Assembly (NCBI RefSeq): GCF_027531815.1
Contig: NZ_JAPZSK010000017.1
Coordinates: 1 to 64,000, forward strand
Source of the DNA: Gemmatimonas sp.
Lineage (GTDB): Bacteria > Gemmatimonadota > Gemmatimonadetes > Gemmatimonadales > Gemmatimonadaceae
Direction of reading: 5' to 3'
Length of the DNA stretch: 64,000 nucleotides
In this document: positions 33,223 to 41,662 of the stretch, piece by piece
Layout of the letters: the number at the start of each line of letters is the position of its first letter
Position numbering within the stretch: the first letter of the stretch is position 1
Translations under genes and position numbers: made by a program
The notes under the pieces: generated by a model
What the model saw: only the letters and a program-made list of their open reading frames with translations
The model's database searches: none
What the model was told of the DNA's origin: nothing

Positions 33223-34290
33223 ATGATCGAGACGCTTTCGCGTTCGTTCGGTCGCCGAGCGGCCCTGTTGGCCCTCGCGGCAGCGGCCGTGGGCTGCGGT
33301 GGTGGTGAGCGGTCCGGCAGCGCTGACAGCACTGCCGGCGGTGTCCCATTCAAGGTGGCGCTGCTGACGCCTGGACCGATTTCCGACAAGTCGTGGAACG
33401 GCGGGGCCTACGCGGGGCTGACCATGCTGCGCGACTCGCTGGGCGCGCAGATCTCGCATATCCAGACCAAGACCCCTGCCGAGTTCGAGGAGAACTTCCG
33501 GCAGTACGGGGCGCAGGGGTATGCCATGGTGGTGGGCCATGGCTTCGAGTTCCAGGACGCCGCCTCGCGGGTGGCCCCCGCCTATCCGCAGACCCGCTAC
33601 ATCGTGACGTCTGGGCGGGTGGTGGGGCCCAACCTGGCGGGCATTGCCTTTCTCTTCGAGGAGGCCTCGTACCAGGCGGGCATGATTGCCGGCGCGATGA
33701 CCACCAGCAACAAGCTGGGGCTCATTGCCGGCACCGAGCTCCCACCGGTAAAGGCCAGCTTCGAAGCCTTCGCCCGTGGTGCCAAGGCGATCAATCCCAA
33801 GGTCGAGATCATCACCTCGTACATCGGCAACTGGGACGATGTGAGTGCCGGCAAGGAGCAGGCGCTGGCGCAGATCGCGCGGGGCGTGGACGTCATCTTC
33901 CAGAATGCCGACGCCGCTGGGCTGGGCATCTTTCAGGCAGCGAAGGAGAAGCGCGTGTATGCCTTCGGCACCAACGCCAACCAGAATGACGTGGCGCCAG
34001 ACGTGATCATCGGCAGTGTGGTGATCGACCTGCCGCGGGCCTTCATGCGTATCGGGCGGGAGGTGCAGGGCGGAACCTTCCGGGGGCGCGTGATCAGCCT
34101 TGGCGTGAAGGATGACGTGGTGCGACTGGTGCTCAATCCGGCGCTCGCCTCCCGCGTCCCGTCCGCCGCCAAGGCCGCTGCGGACAGCGTGGGAGTCTTG
34201 CTGCGTGACGGGCGCTTCGACGCGGTGAAGGACCTCACGATGGGCGCCGACAGCGCCAGGCCCATCGCCTCGCCCGCCCCGAAGAACTGA
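33223..34290 (+). CDS. BMP-family ABC transporter substrate-binding lipoprotein
   Basis: 355 residues. The N-terminus has a lipoprotein-type signal (about 1-28, ALLALAAAAVGC with Cys as the lipidation site) followed by a Gly/Ser linker. The rest is a Bmp/PnrA-type two-lobe binding protein: KVALLTPGPISDKSWNGGAYAGL, MVVGHGFEFQDAASRVAP, GIAFLFEEASYQAGMIAGA, SYIGNWDDVSAGKEQAL, DVIFQNADAAGLGIFQAAKE, GSVVIDLPRAFMRIGRE. Members bind nucleosides (PnrA, BmpDA); this one fits a nucleoside or related ligand. Start ATG 33223. The downstream genes are its ATPase and permeases, with a Nif3-like gene interposed. Confidence 0.9.
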   Translation: MIETLSRSFGRRAALLALAAAAVGCGGGERSGSADSTAGGVPFKVALLTPGPISDKSWNGGAYAGLTMLRDSLGAQISHIQTKTPAEFEENFRQYGAQGYAMVVGHGFEFQDAASRVAPAYPQTRYIVTSGRVVGPNLAGIAFLFEEASYQAGMIAGAMTTSNKLGLIAGTELPPVKASFEAFARGAKAINPKVEIITSYIGNWDDVSAGKEQALAQIARGVDVIFQNADAAGLGIFQAAKEKRVYAFGTNANQNDVAPDVIIGSVVIDLPRAFMRIGREVQGGTFRGRVISLGVKDDVVRLVLNPALASRVPSAAKAAADSVGVLLRDGRFDAVKDLTMGADSARPIASPAPKN

Positions 34291-34293
34291 GGT

Positions 34294-35130
34294 ATGTCCA
34301 CCCCATCGAAGGACCGCATTCTGGCGGCGGCCACCGGGAACGGTGTGGCCGGGGCCCACGCCCCGCTGTGCGACATCGTGCGCGCGCTCGACGACGAGCT
34401 GCGCACCGCCGAGCTCCCCGATTATGCCGGTGCCATGAACGGGCTGCAGGTGGCCAACCGCGGCACCGTCACCAGGGTGGCCGTAGCCGTGGATGCATCA
34501 CGCGCCGCGATCACCGAAGCGGCGATCTGGGGTGCCAACCTGCTGATCGTGCACCATGGGCTCTTCTGGGGTGGAGCGCAGCCGCTGACCGGCGTGGCCT
34601 ACGAGAAGTATCGCGCCCTTTTTGGCGCCGATATCGCCGTCTACGCCACGCACCTGCCACTCGACGGGCACGCTGAGCTGGGCAACAACGTCCGCCTGGC
34701 GCATGCGCTCGACCTCGCCCCCAGCGGCGGTTTCGCCCGCTACAAGACCTTCGATGTGGGCGTGATGGGCGAAGGTCAGCTGCCGACTGCCGAGCTCGTG
34801 GCGCGCGTGGAAGCCATGGTCGCGCGCTACGGGGGAACGGTGCGGACATCGGTGGAGGCGGCCGGTCGCACCACGCGTCGCTGGGCGATCTGCACGGGGG
34901 GCGGCGCGAACAGCGAGACACTGCGGGAAGCGCGTGAGCGCGGCATTGACACACTCATCGTTGGAGAAGGTCCCCACCACACCACGGTGGAGGCGATCGA
35001 GCACGATCTGTGTGTGGTGTACGCCGGCCACTACGCCACCGAAACGTTGGGGGTGCAGGCGCTCGGTGCTTGGCTCGAGCAGCGTTTCGGCCTGCCGTGG
35101 ACGTTCCTTCACCTCCCGACCGGTTCGTGA
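34294..35130 (+). CDS. Nif3-like dinuclear-metal protein (YbgI/YqfO family)
   Basis: 278 residues. The metal site motifs are visible: LLIVHHGLFWGG (two His), ATHLPLDGHAELGNN, and near the end GEGPHHTTVEAI with GHYATETLG. This family forms ring-shaped hexamers with two metals per subunit; it was named GTP cyclohydrolase type 2, but that activity is doubted. An N-terminal tail of about 25 residues precedes the fold. Placement three bases after the BMP lipoprotein and overlapping the ATPase gene means it is in the transporter operon, which is not usual for Nif3. Confidence 0.87.
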   Translation: MSTPSKDRILAAATGNGVAGAHAPLCDIVRALDDELRTAELPDYAGAMNGLQVANRGTVTRVAVAVDASRAAITEAAIWGANLLIVHHGLFWGGAQPLTGVAYEKYRALFGADIAVYATHLPLDGHAELGNNVRLAHALDLAPSGGFARYKTFDVGVMGEGQLPTAELVARVEAMVARYGGTVRTSVEAAGRTTRRWAICTGGGANSETLREARERGIDTLIVGEGPHHTTVEAIEHDLCVVYAGHYATETLGVQALGAWLEQRFGLPWTFLHLPTGS

Positions 35131-36761
35131 GCCATTCCGGGGCGCCCGCCGGCGCGGCACCGGAACACGGGCCGGACGCTGGCGGGGCGCCCGCGTTCGC
35201 CCGATCCGCGTCCGTGACGCCGCTCCTGCTGCTGGACGGCCTGTCGCATCGTTTCGGTCGCGTGGAGGCGCTGCGCGGCGCGGCGCTTACCGTTCGCCCG
35301 GGGACGGTGCACGCGTTGCTGGGGGAGAACGGCGCCGGAAAGAGCACCCTCATGCGCGCCGCCTTCGGCCTGCTCCAGCCCGATCGGGGGGAGCTGCGCT
35401 GGAAGGGGGCTCCGCACCGGCTCGCATCCCCAGCCGCCGCGCTGCGTCTGGGCATTGGCATGGTGCACCAGCATTTCACGCTGGTGCCGGCGATGACCGT
35501 CGCGGAGAATGTGGCGCTGGGGGGGCATGGCCGGTTCGACCCCGCACAGGCGGCGGCGCGGGTGCGCGAGGTGGCCACGCGGGCGGGACTCACACTCGAC
35601 CCCGACGCGCGCGTGGGGACGCTTCCGGTTGGCGCGCAGCAGCGCTGCGAAATCGTGAAGGCGCTGGCCCGCGACGTCGAACTCCTCATCCTCGATGAAC
35701 CCACGGCCGTTCTGGCCCCTGGCGAGGCGGCCGAGCTGCTGGCCTGGGTTCGGCGCTACGCCGATGCGGGAAACGCCGTGGTGCTCATCACGCACAAGCT
35801 GCGCGACGCGCTCGCGGTGGCCGACGACGTGACCGTACTGCACCGGGGGCGGACCGTGCTGACCACGCGCGCCGCCGACAGCTCCCAGGAGGCACTGGCC
35901 GCCGCCATGATCGGTGACGCCGCGGCGGGACACGGGAAGGCGGGTCACGGAAACGCGGGTCACGGAAACGCGGGTCACGGGAACGCGGGTCACGGAAACA
36001 CGGGTCCCGCCACCACGGGTCCCGCCGACCGCGCTGCCACAGTTGGCCCGAGCAGCGCCGCCCCGGTGGCGACCGGGCGCGTGGTGCTGGCGCTCGACGG
36101 CGTGACGGTGCGCGATGCGCGCGGCGTCCTGCTGCTGCGCGAGGTGACCCTCACCGTGCGCGCCGGCGAGATCGTGGGCGTGGCCGCGGTGGAGGGCGCC
36201 GGCCAGCATCAACTGCTGCGCGTGCTCGCCGGCCGCATGGCAGCCAGCACCGGACGCGTGCAGCGCCCGGCACGCGTGGGGTTCGTGCCGGAGGACCGGC
36301 ATCGCGATGCGCTGCTGCTCGACGCGCCGCTCTTCGAGAACGCCGCCCTGCGCGGCGCCGGCGCACGGCGTGGGCGCATGCCGTGGGCGGCGCTGCGGGC
36401 GCATACGAGCGCCCTGCTGGCGCGTCACGATGTGCGGGCGCCGCACGCCGCGGTGTCGGCACGCACGCTCAGCGGCGGCAATCAGCAGAAGTTCGTGCTG
36501 GGACGTGAGCTCGCCGACGAGCCGGAGGCGCTCGTGGTGGAGAATCCCTCGCGCGGACTCGACTTCATGGCCACCGCTGCCGTGCAGTCGGCGCTGCGCG
36601 CCGCCCGCGATGGCGGCACGGCCGTGGTGGTGTACAGCAGCGATCTCGACGAGGTCCTCCTGCTCGCCGACCGCGTGGTCGTCATGTATGCCGGTCAACT
36701 CACCGAGGTGGCGCGCACGCGCGAGGCCGCCGGACGCGCCATGCTGGGGAGCGCGCGCTGA
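35127..36761 (+). CDS. BMP-type ABC transporter ATP-binding subunit (two ATPase domains)
   Basis: 544 residues with tandem ATPase domains, as in nucleoside and sugar importers. Domain 1 has Walker A GENGAGKST (about 66), the Q-loop region GIGMVHQHFTLVPAMTVAEN, signature LPVGAQQR and Walker B LLILDEPTAVL. Domain 2 has AAVEGAGQHQLLRVLAG in place of Walker A, without the catalytic Lys, then LSGGNQQKFVLGREL and VVENPSRGLD. So domain 2 is degenerate in the way usual for this family. The linker carries a GHGNA repeat (see 35926-36030). Start: GTG 35127 overlaps the Nif3 stop by GTGA; GTG 35214 would give a shorter, more typical start. Couples ATP hydrolysis to import with the two permeases that follow. 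Confidence 0.88.
   Translation: MSHSGAPAGAAPEHGPDAGGAPAFARSASVTPLLLLDGLSHRFGRVEALRGAALTVRPGTVHALLGENGAGKSTLMRAAFGLLQPDRGELRWKGAPHRLASPAAALRLGIGMVHQHFTLVPAMTVAENVALGGHGRFDPAQAAARVREVATRAGLTLDPDARVGTLPVGAQQRCEIVKALARDVELLILDEPTAVLAPGEAAELLAWVRRYADAGNAVVLITHKLRDALAVADDVTVLHRGRTVLTTRAADSSQEALAAAMIGDAAAGHGKAGHGNAGHGNAGHGNAGHGNTGPATTGPADRAATVGPSSAAPVATGRVVLALDGVTVRDARGVLLLREVTLTVRAGEIVGVAAVEGAGQHQLLRVLAGRMAASTGRVQRPARVGFVPEDRHRDALLLDAPLFENAALRGAGARRGRMPWAALRAHTSALLARHDVRAPHAAVSARTLSGGNQQKFVLGRELADEPEALVVENPSRGLDFMATAAVQSALRAARDGGTAVVVYSSDLDEVLLLADRVVVMYAGQLTEVARTREAAGRAMLGSAR
35926..36030 (+). repeat. 15-bp tandem repeat within the ATPase gene (pentapeptide linker)
   Basis: Seven consecutive 15-bp units, five of them nearly identical (CGGGTCACGGAAACG-type) and two diverged (CGGGTCCCGCCACCA-type), encode G-H-G-N-A and related pentapeptides at about residues 267-301. 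The tract lies between the two ATPase domains and does not disturb the frame because the unit is a multiple of three. Confidence 0.92.
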
Positions 36762-37804
36762 TGCGCGGCAGCGCGCGCGCCCTCGCGCAGCTGGGGATCG
36801 TGCTGCTGGCCGCGCTGGCGCTGTTGTCGCTCCTGCTCGTGGCCACCGGCCATGCGGTGGGCCCCGCACTGGCCGCGCTCGTGCGGGGCGCCTTCGGCTC
36901 GTCCTACGCCATCACCTCGGCCACCATCGTGCGCATGATCCCGCTGGGGTTTGCGGGACTGGCGGTGTCGCTCGCCTTCCGCGCCGGCATTCTCAACATC
37001 GGCGCCGAAGGCCAGCTGCTCATGGGGGCGGCGGCGGCGGCGGCTCTGGCGGTGCCTCTGGCGGCGGCGCCGGCAGCGGTCGGCATTCCGCTGCTGCTGA
37101 CCGGGGGCGCGGTGGCAGGTGCCGCGTGGGCGGCAGTGGCGGCCCTGCTGCGTCTGCGCTTTGGCGTGCTGGAAGTGATCAGCACCATCATGCTCAACTT
37201 CGTGGCGCAATACCTGACCGGGTGGCTGGTACGCGGGCCGTTGCAGGAGCCCACGCGCGTCAATCCGCAGTCGGCCTCGCTGCCCAGCGCGCTGCAGCTG
37301 CCGGTGCTGCTGGAGGGCACACGGTTGCATGTGGGCGTGCTGCTGCTGGTGGTGGTGGCGTTCGCCACGTGGTGGTGGCTGACACACACGGCGAGCGGTT
37401 TCCGTGTGCGCGCCGTGGGGATGAACGAAGCGGCCGCACGCAGCGCCGGCGAAGTGGCCGTGGGGCGCACGATTGCCGGCGCGTTCGTGGTGAGCGGGCT
37501 GCTGGCTGGTTTGGGAGGGGCGGTGGAATACACCGGCGTCACGTACGCCCTGTACGAGAATTTTTCGCCGGGGTACGGCTACACGGCCATTGCGGTGGCG
37601 CTGCTGGCACGGCTGCATCCGCTGGGTGTGCTCGGTACCGCGCTGCTCTTCGGCGCGCTGGAGGCCGGCGCCAACGCGATGCAGCGTGACGCCGGCGTCC
37701 CGAGTGTGGTGGTGAGCGTGGTGGAGGCCGTGCTGATTCTGCTCATCGTGGGCGCCGATCGCTGGTCGGACCGACTGTCAGCGCGCGCGGAGGCGGCCAC
37801 CTGA
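36761..37804 (+). CDS. ABC transporter permease (BMP/nucleoside type), subunit 1
   Basis: 347 residues, with eight or so membrane segments beginning at about 10 (LGIVLLAALALLSLLLVATG). The coupling loops contain LNIGAEGQLLMGAAAAAAL and VGMNEAAARSAGEVAVGR, typical of the branched-chain/nucleoside permease family. The start overlaps the ATPase stop (TGATG) and the end overlaps the second permease. Pairs with the next protein to form the membrane channel. Confidence 0.9.
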   Translation: MRGSARALAQLGIVLLAALALLSLLLVATGHAVGPALAALVRGAFGSSYAITSATIVRMIPLGFAGLAVSLAFRAGILNIGAEGQLLMGAAAAAALAVPLAAAPAAVGIPLLLTGGAVAGAAWAAVAALLRLRFGVLEVISTIMLNFVAQYLTGWLVRGPLQEPTRVNPQSASLPSALQLPVLLEGTRLHVGVLLLVVVAFATWWWLTHTASGFRVRAVGMNEAAARSAGEVAVGRTIAGAFVVSGLLAGLGGAVEYTGVTYALYENFSPGYGYTAIAVALLARLHPLGVLGTALLFGALEAGANAMQRDAGVPSVVVSVVEAVLILLIVGADRWSDRLSARAEAAT

Positions 37805-38727
37805 TGCAGGAGAGCAGCGTGCTCGCGATCGGCGGCGGGTTTCTCGAGGCCACGGTACGCACGGCCACGCCGCTGGCGTTTGCGGCGCTCGGGGAGTGCG
37901 TCAGTGAACGCGCCGGTGTCATCAATATCGGCCTCGAGGGATCGATCATCGCCGGCGCTCTGGGCGCCACGGTGGCGGCCGGTGTGCTGGGTGTGGGAGG
38001 CGGCTTCGCGGTGGGGGCCTTGGCCGGACTCCTGGTGGCGGCGCTCTTCGCCTGCTTCACCGTGGGGCTGCGCGCCGACCAGATCATCACGGGCACGGCG
38101 ATCACCATGTTCGCCCTCGGCCTCACCGGTACGCTGTACCGCTCGATCTTTGGCGCGGCCGGTGTGGCGCTGGACACGCCCACGGCCGGCGTGGTGCGCA
38201 TTCCCGGCCTGGCGGAGCTGCCGCTGGTGGGGGGCGCCCTGTTCGCGCAGCCGCTCGCCACGTATGTCGTGACGCTCCTTGCCTTCGTGCTCGCGTGGTA
38301 CATGGCGCGCACGCACCAGGGGCTCGCGCTGCGCGCCATTGGCGAGTATCCCGACGCGGCCATTGCCGCCGGCATCACGCCGCGCCGCTATCAGGCGCTG
38401 GCGGTGCTCTTTGCGGGCGGCATGGCGGGGCTGGCCGGCGCCACGCTGGTGCTCGCGCAGGCGGGCACGTTCGTGGAGGGGATGAGTGCGGGGCGTGGGT
38501 TCATTGCCATCGCCATCGTCGTGCTCGGGCGCTGGCGCCCTCTTGGCGTGGCCGCGGCGGCGCTGCTCTTCGGTGCGGCCAACTCCCTGCAGGTGCTCTT
38601 CCAGAGCATGGGGTGGCAAGGCGTGCCGTATCAGCTGTTTCTCGCCCTGCCGTACCTGCTCACGCTGGTGGTGCTGGCCGGCGCCAGCGGGCGGGCGGCC
38701 GCGCCCGCCGCGCTCGGCCGGCGGTAG
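37804..38727 (+). CDS. ABC transporter permease (BMP/nucleoside type), subunit 2
   Basis: 307 residues with about eight membrane segments. It has the conserved INIGLEGSIIAGALGATVAA near the N-terminus, GTAITMFALGLTGTLYRSIFG, and the coupling helix region ARTHQGLALRAIGEYPDAAIAAG. The start overlaps the previous stop, so ATPase, permease 1 and permease 2 are a fully coupled trio. Last gene of the run: the next ORF is 111 bases away with its own signal peptide. Confidence 0.9.
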   Translation: MQESSVLAIGGGFLEATVRTATPLAFAALGECVSERAGVINIGLEGSIIAGALGATVAAGVLGVGGGFAVGALAGLLVAALFACFTVGLRADQIITGTAITMFALGLTGTLYRSIFGAAGVALDTPTAGVVRIPGLAELPLVGGALFAQPLATYVVTLLAFVLAWYMARTHQGLALRAIGEYPDAAIAAGITPRRYQALAVLFAGGMAGLAGATLVLAQAGTFVEGMSAGRGFIAIAIVVLGRWRPLGVAAAALLFGAANSLQVLFQSMGWQGVPYQLFLALPYLLTLVVLAGASGRAAAPAALGRR

Positions 38728-38838
38728 ACCGAACGGCCAACTGACAACGCGCTCTCACCAGCGACCGGGCAGGGGGTCGCGTATCTCAGGCGTCAACCGT
38801 TCACGTCGGCCGTTCGCGTCCCCTTCACTCTCCAGTGC

Positions 38839-40140
38839 ATGCTTACCATTCGCACCCTCGCTCCAGCGCTTTGCCTGGGGCTGTTCGTCGGCCTGCCGCC
38901 GTTCCTCGCGGCGCAGAGCGGGCGCGCGCCGCGTGATGAGACCGCCGTGATGACCGCGGCGCGGGCCATTCATGCCAAGGTGCTGTCCATCGACACCCAT
39001 GTGGACATCGCCCCGTCGAACTTCACGGCCAGCGGCCCCAACTACACGCAGAAGCTGCCGCGCACGCAGGTGGATCTCGTGAAGATGGAAGAGGGCGGCC
39101 TCGTGGGCGCCTTCCTCATTGTGTACGTGGGGCAGGACACCGCGCTCAACGCCGCCGGCTTCGCGCGCGCCAACGCGCAGGCGATCGAGAAGTTCGAGGC
39201 CATTCACCGGCTCACCGACACGCTGGCGCCGTCGCGCGCGGCGATTGCCTACACGGCGGCCGATGCGCGCCGGATCCACCAGAGCGGCAAGCGGGTCATC
39301 TTCATCGGCATCGAGAACGGCTTTCCCATTGGCAGCGACCTTGCCAACGTGCAGAAGTTCTACGAGCGCGGGGGCCGGTACATGTCGCTGGCGCACAACG
39401 GACACAGCCAGCTCTCCGACAGCAACACCGGCGAGCGCGACGGGGTGTGGCTGCACAACGGGCTTTCCCCGTTGGGCCGGCAGGTGATTGCCGAGATGAA
39501 CCGGCTGGGCATGATGATCGACGTCTCGCACCCCAGCAAGCAGTCCATGCTGCAGACGGTGGCGCTCAGCAAGGCGCCCATCATGGCGTCACACTCGGGG
39601 GCCCGCGCGCTGTGCGGGCACAGCCGCAACATGGACGACGAGCAGCTCGACGCGCTCAAGAAGAACGGTGGCGTGATTCAGCTGGTGGCCTTCAACAGCT
39701 ACGTGAAGTGCAACCCTGCGCGTGACGCCGAGCGGGCGGCCGCCATGGATGCGCTGCGCAAGGAGTACGGCATTGCCGCCGGCAACCGTATGGAGGTGCA
39801 GCGTGCCATCGAAGCGCTCCCCAACGATCAGCGCAACGCATACCTGGCCAAGCAGGAAGACATCATGGCCCGTCGCTACCCGGCCGACCCGGCGGCTACG
39901 GTGAAGGACTTCGCCAACCACATCGATTACGTGGTGAAGCGCATCGGCATCGACCACGTGGGAATCAGCAGCGACTTCGACGGCGGCGGCGGCGTGGATG
40001 GCTGGCGCAACGCCTCCGAGTCGTTGAACGTGACCGCCGAACTTGTGCGCCGCGGCTACACCGAGCAGGAGATCGCCAAAATCTGGGGCGGGAACCTGCT
40101 GCGGGTGATGGAGGCGGTGGAGAAAGCCGCCGGCAAGTAA
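38839..40140 (+). CDS. Secreted membrane-dipeptidase-type M19 zinc peptidase
   Basis: 433 residues. Signal peptide about 1-25 (ALCLGLFVGLPPFLAAQ). Metal ligands are all recognisable: IDTHVDIA (His-x-Asp), GIENGFPIG (bridging Glu), MMIDVSHPSKQS and MASHSGARALCGHSRN (His residues), and GISSDFDGGGGVDGW (Asp). The chain is longer than renal dipeptidase homologues by an insertion around residues 285-330 (KEYGIAAGNRMEV, IEALPNDQRNAYLAKQEDI). It would cleave dipeptides, possibly D-amino-acid-containing, in the periplasm. Stands alone between the transporter operon and the tldDE genes. Confidence 0.92.
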   Translation: MLTIRTLAPALCLGLFVGLPPFLAAQSGRAPRDETAVMTAARAIHAKVLSIDTHVDIAPSNFTASGPNYTQKLPRTQVDLVKMEEGGLVGAFLIVYVGQDTALNAAGFARANAQAIEKFEAIHRLTDTLAPSRAAIAYTAADARRIHQSGKRVIFIGIENGFPIGSDLANVQKFYERGGRYMSLAHNGHSQLSDSNTGERDGVWLHNGLSPLGRQVIAEMNRLGMMIDVSHPSKQSMLQTVALSKAPIMASHSGARALCGHSRNMDDEQLDALKKNGGVIQLVAFNSYVKCNPARDAERAAAMDALRKEYGIAAGNRMEVQRAIEALPNDQRNAYLAKQEDIMARRYPADPAATVKDFANHIDYVVKRIGIDHVGISSDFDGGGGVDGWRNASESLNVTAELVRRGYTEQEIAKIWGGNLLRVMEAVEKAAGK

Positions 40141-40170
40141 GGGGCGACTGGCGGGGATCGCTGGAGAGAT

Positions 40171-40281
40171 CGCGTGTGGGGCGGGGGAGTTCGTAGTTCG
40201 TGGTAATAGTCATCAGTCGTTAGTTGAACTAACCACTGAGAACTACCACTAACGACTACGAACTCCCCCGCCCCACACGCG
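40171..40281. terminator. 111-bp inverted repeat between convergent genes (bidirectional terminator)
   Basis: The outer 27 bases at each end are perfectly complementary (40171-40197 with 40255-40281), starting CGCGTGTGGGGCGG. The inner part is imperfectly paired (CGTGGTAATAGTC... with ...GAACTACCACTAACG). It lies in the 172-base gap between the convergent M19 and TldE genes, so it probably ends both transcripts. Part of its arm (GAGTTCGTAGT) recurs at 1527-1560. Confidence 0.85.
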
Positions 40282-40312
40282 ATTTCAGCCCACGGCCCTT
40301 ACGCGAAATCCC

Positions 40313-41662
40313 TCAAACCGCCTCACTCAACGACGTGAAGTTGAAATCCCTCACCTTCATGCTCGGCATCACCACGTCGCCGCCCTGCTCCGTGCCCGCC
40401 ACCCGTTCGGCGCGACCCAGCGCCTCGAGATTGTTGAGCATGAACAGCGGCGATTCGTTGAAACGGAAATTGCGCAGACTCTTGGTGATCTTGCCGTTCT
40501 CGATGAGAAACGTGCCGTCGCGCGTGAGTCCCGTGTAGAGAATGGTGCGCGGATCCACTTCGCGCAGATACCACAGACGCGTGACGAGAATGCCGCGCGT
40601 GGTGCCCTTCACGAGGTCGTCCACGCTCTGGGTGCCACCCGCCATCTTGAAGGTGCTGGGCCCGCCGGTGGGGGTCTTGCCCTGCTTCTTGGCCCAGAAG
40701 CGCGAGTAGATGAGCTGCCTGAGCACACCGTTCTCGATCCACACCTGACGACCGAGCGGCATGCCTTCGAAGTCCCACGGGCGTCCCTGCAGCTGCGGAT
40801 CGCTCGGATCGGAAAAGAGGGTGACGCGTTCATCCATGATCTTCTCGCCCACCTTGTTGCCGCCGCCTTGCTTCACGAACGGGCTGCGACCTTCATCGGC
40901 GCTGCGGGCATCGGCATACTGACTGATCAGCTGCACGATGTCCCCCACGGCCTGCGGCTCGAGAATGACCGTATACCGTCCCGGCTCGATCGCCACCGGA
41001 TTGCGCGACAGCGTTGCCTTCTCGCTCGCCGTTTCCGCCACCCGGCGCGCGTCGAGCTGTGCCCAGTCGGCGTTGTCGGCCGCGGCCCAGCCACTCCCCG
41101 TGCCGTCGGTGGTACGCACCGTGAGCGTGTAATTCGCGTTGGTGCTGCGGTGGTACGCGAACATGCCCGTGCTGTTGCCGATCGCGAGCGCGCCCGCCGT
41201 GGTGACGAGGTACCCGGCGGCCTTGAGATCCCCCGCCTTGCGCGCGATGTCGAGCGCGGAGAGTGCGGCCTTCGCCCGATCCTCGGCCGAGAGATTCGCC
41301 GTGCGGTCGAACCACGCATTCACCGGCGCGTACTGCTGCGCCGCGAGCTGCGGCATGTTCTCCGGATCTTCCGGGGCGAGCCGCGCGAGGCGCTCGCTTT
41401 CGGCCACGGCGCGCGCAATGCTGTCGTCGGAGAAATCGTTGGTAGTCACCACGGCGTGACGCGCGCCGAAGAAACTCTGAATGCCGAGCTGTCCGTCGGT
41501 GGTGCTGCCCGCGGTGCTCACCTGATTGTCGGCGAAGCGGATGTTGCCCGCGGTGTACGTGTTCACCTGCACGTCGATGGCATCGGCCTTGGAGCGCTTG
41601 ATCGCCTTCTCCACGATGGCCTGCGCCTGCTCGCGGGTGAGGATGGCATTGTTCGATTGCAT
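40313..41662 (-). CDS. pmbA: TldE/PmbA-family protein, metal-free partner of TldD
   Basis: 449 residues of the TldD/PmbA superfamily: ANTYTAGNIRFADNQ-like N-terminus, GIQSFFGARHAVVTTNDFSDDSI, the MFAYHRSTNANYTLT strand, EPGRYTVILEPQAVGDI, GKTPTGGPSTFKMAGG and the C-terminal GTFLIENGKITKSLRNFRFNESP. It lacks the HExxxH zinc motif, which fits TldE rather than TldD. In other bacteria the TldD-TldE pair processes modified peptides such as microcins or degrades toxin antidotes. It has no signal peptide of its own. ATG 41662 overlaps the stop codon of the TldD gene by one base (TAATG). Confidence 0.9.
   Translation of the reverse strand: MQSNNAILTREQAQAIVEKAIKRSKADAIDVQVNTYTAGNIRFADNQVSTAGSTTDGQLGIQSFFGARHAVVTTNDFSDDSIARAVAESERLARLAPEDPENMPQLAAQQYAPVNAWFDRTANLSAEDRAKAALSALDIARKAGDLKAAGYLVTTAGALAIGNSTGMFAYHRSTNANYTLTVRTTDGTGSGWAAADNADWAQLDARRVAETASEKATLSRNPVAIEPGRYTVILEPQAVGDIVQLISQYADARSADEGRSPFVKQGGGNKVGEKIMDERVTLFSDPSDPQLQGRPWDFEGMPLGRQVWIENGVLRQLIYSRFWAKKQGKTPTGGPSTFKMAGGTQSVDDLVKGTTRGILVTRLWYLREVDPRTILYTGLTRDGTFLIENGKITKSLRNFRFNESPLFMLNNLEALGRAERVAGTEQGGDVVMPSMKVRDFNFTSLSEAV

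Noticed and set aside
35926-36030. Possible CRISPR-like repeat
   Set aside because: Repeats are adjacent without spacers and lie in frame within a coding region.
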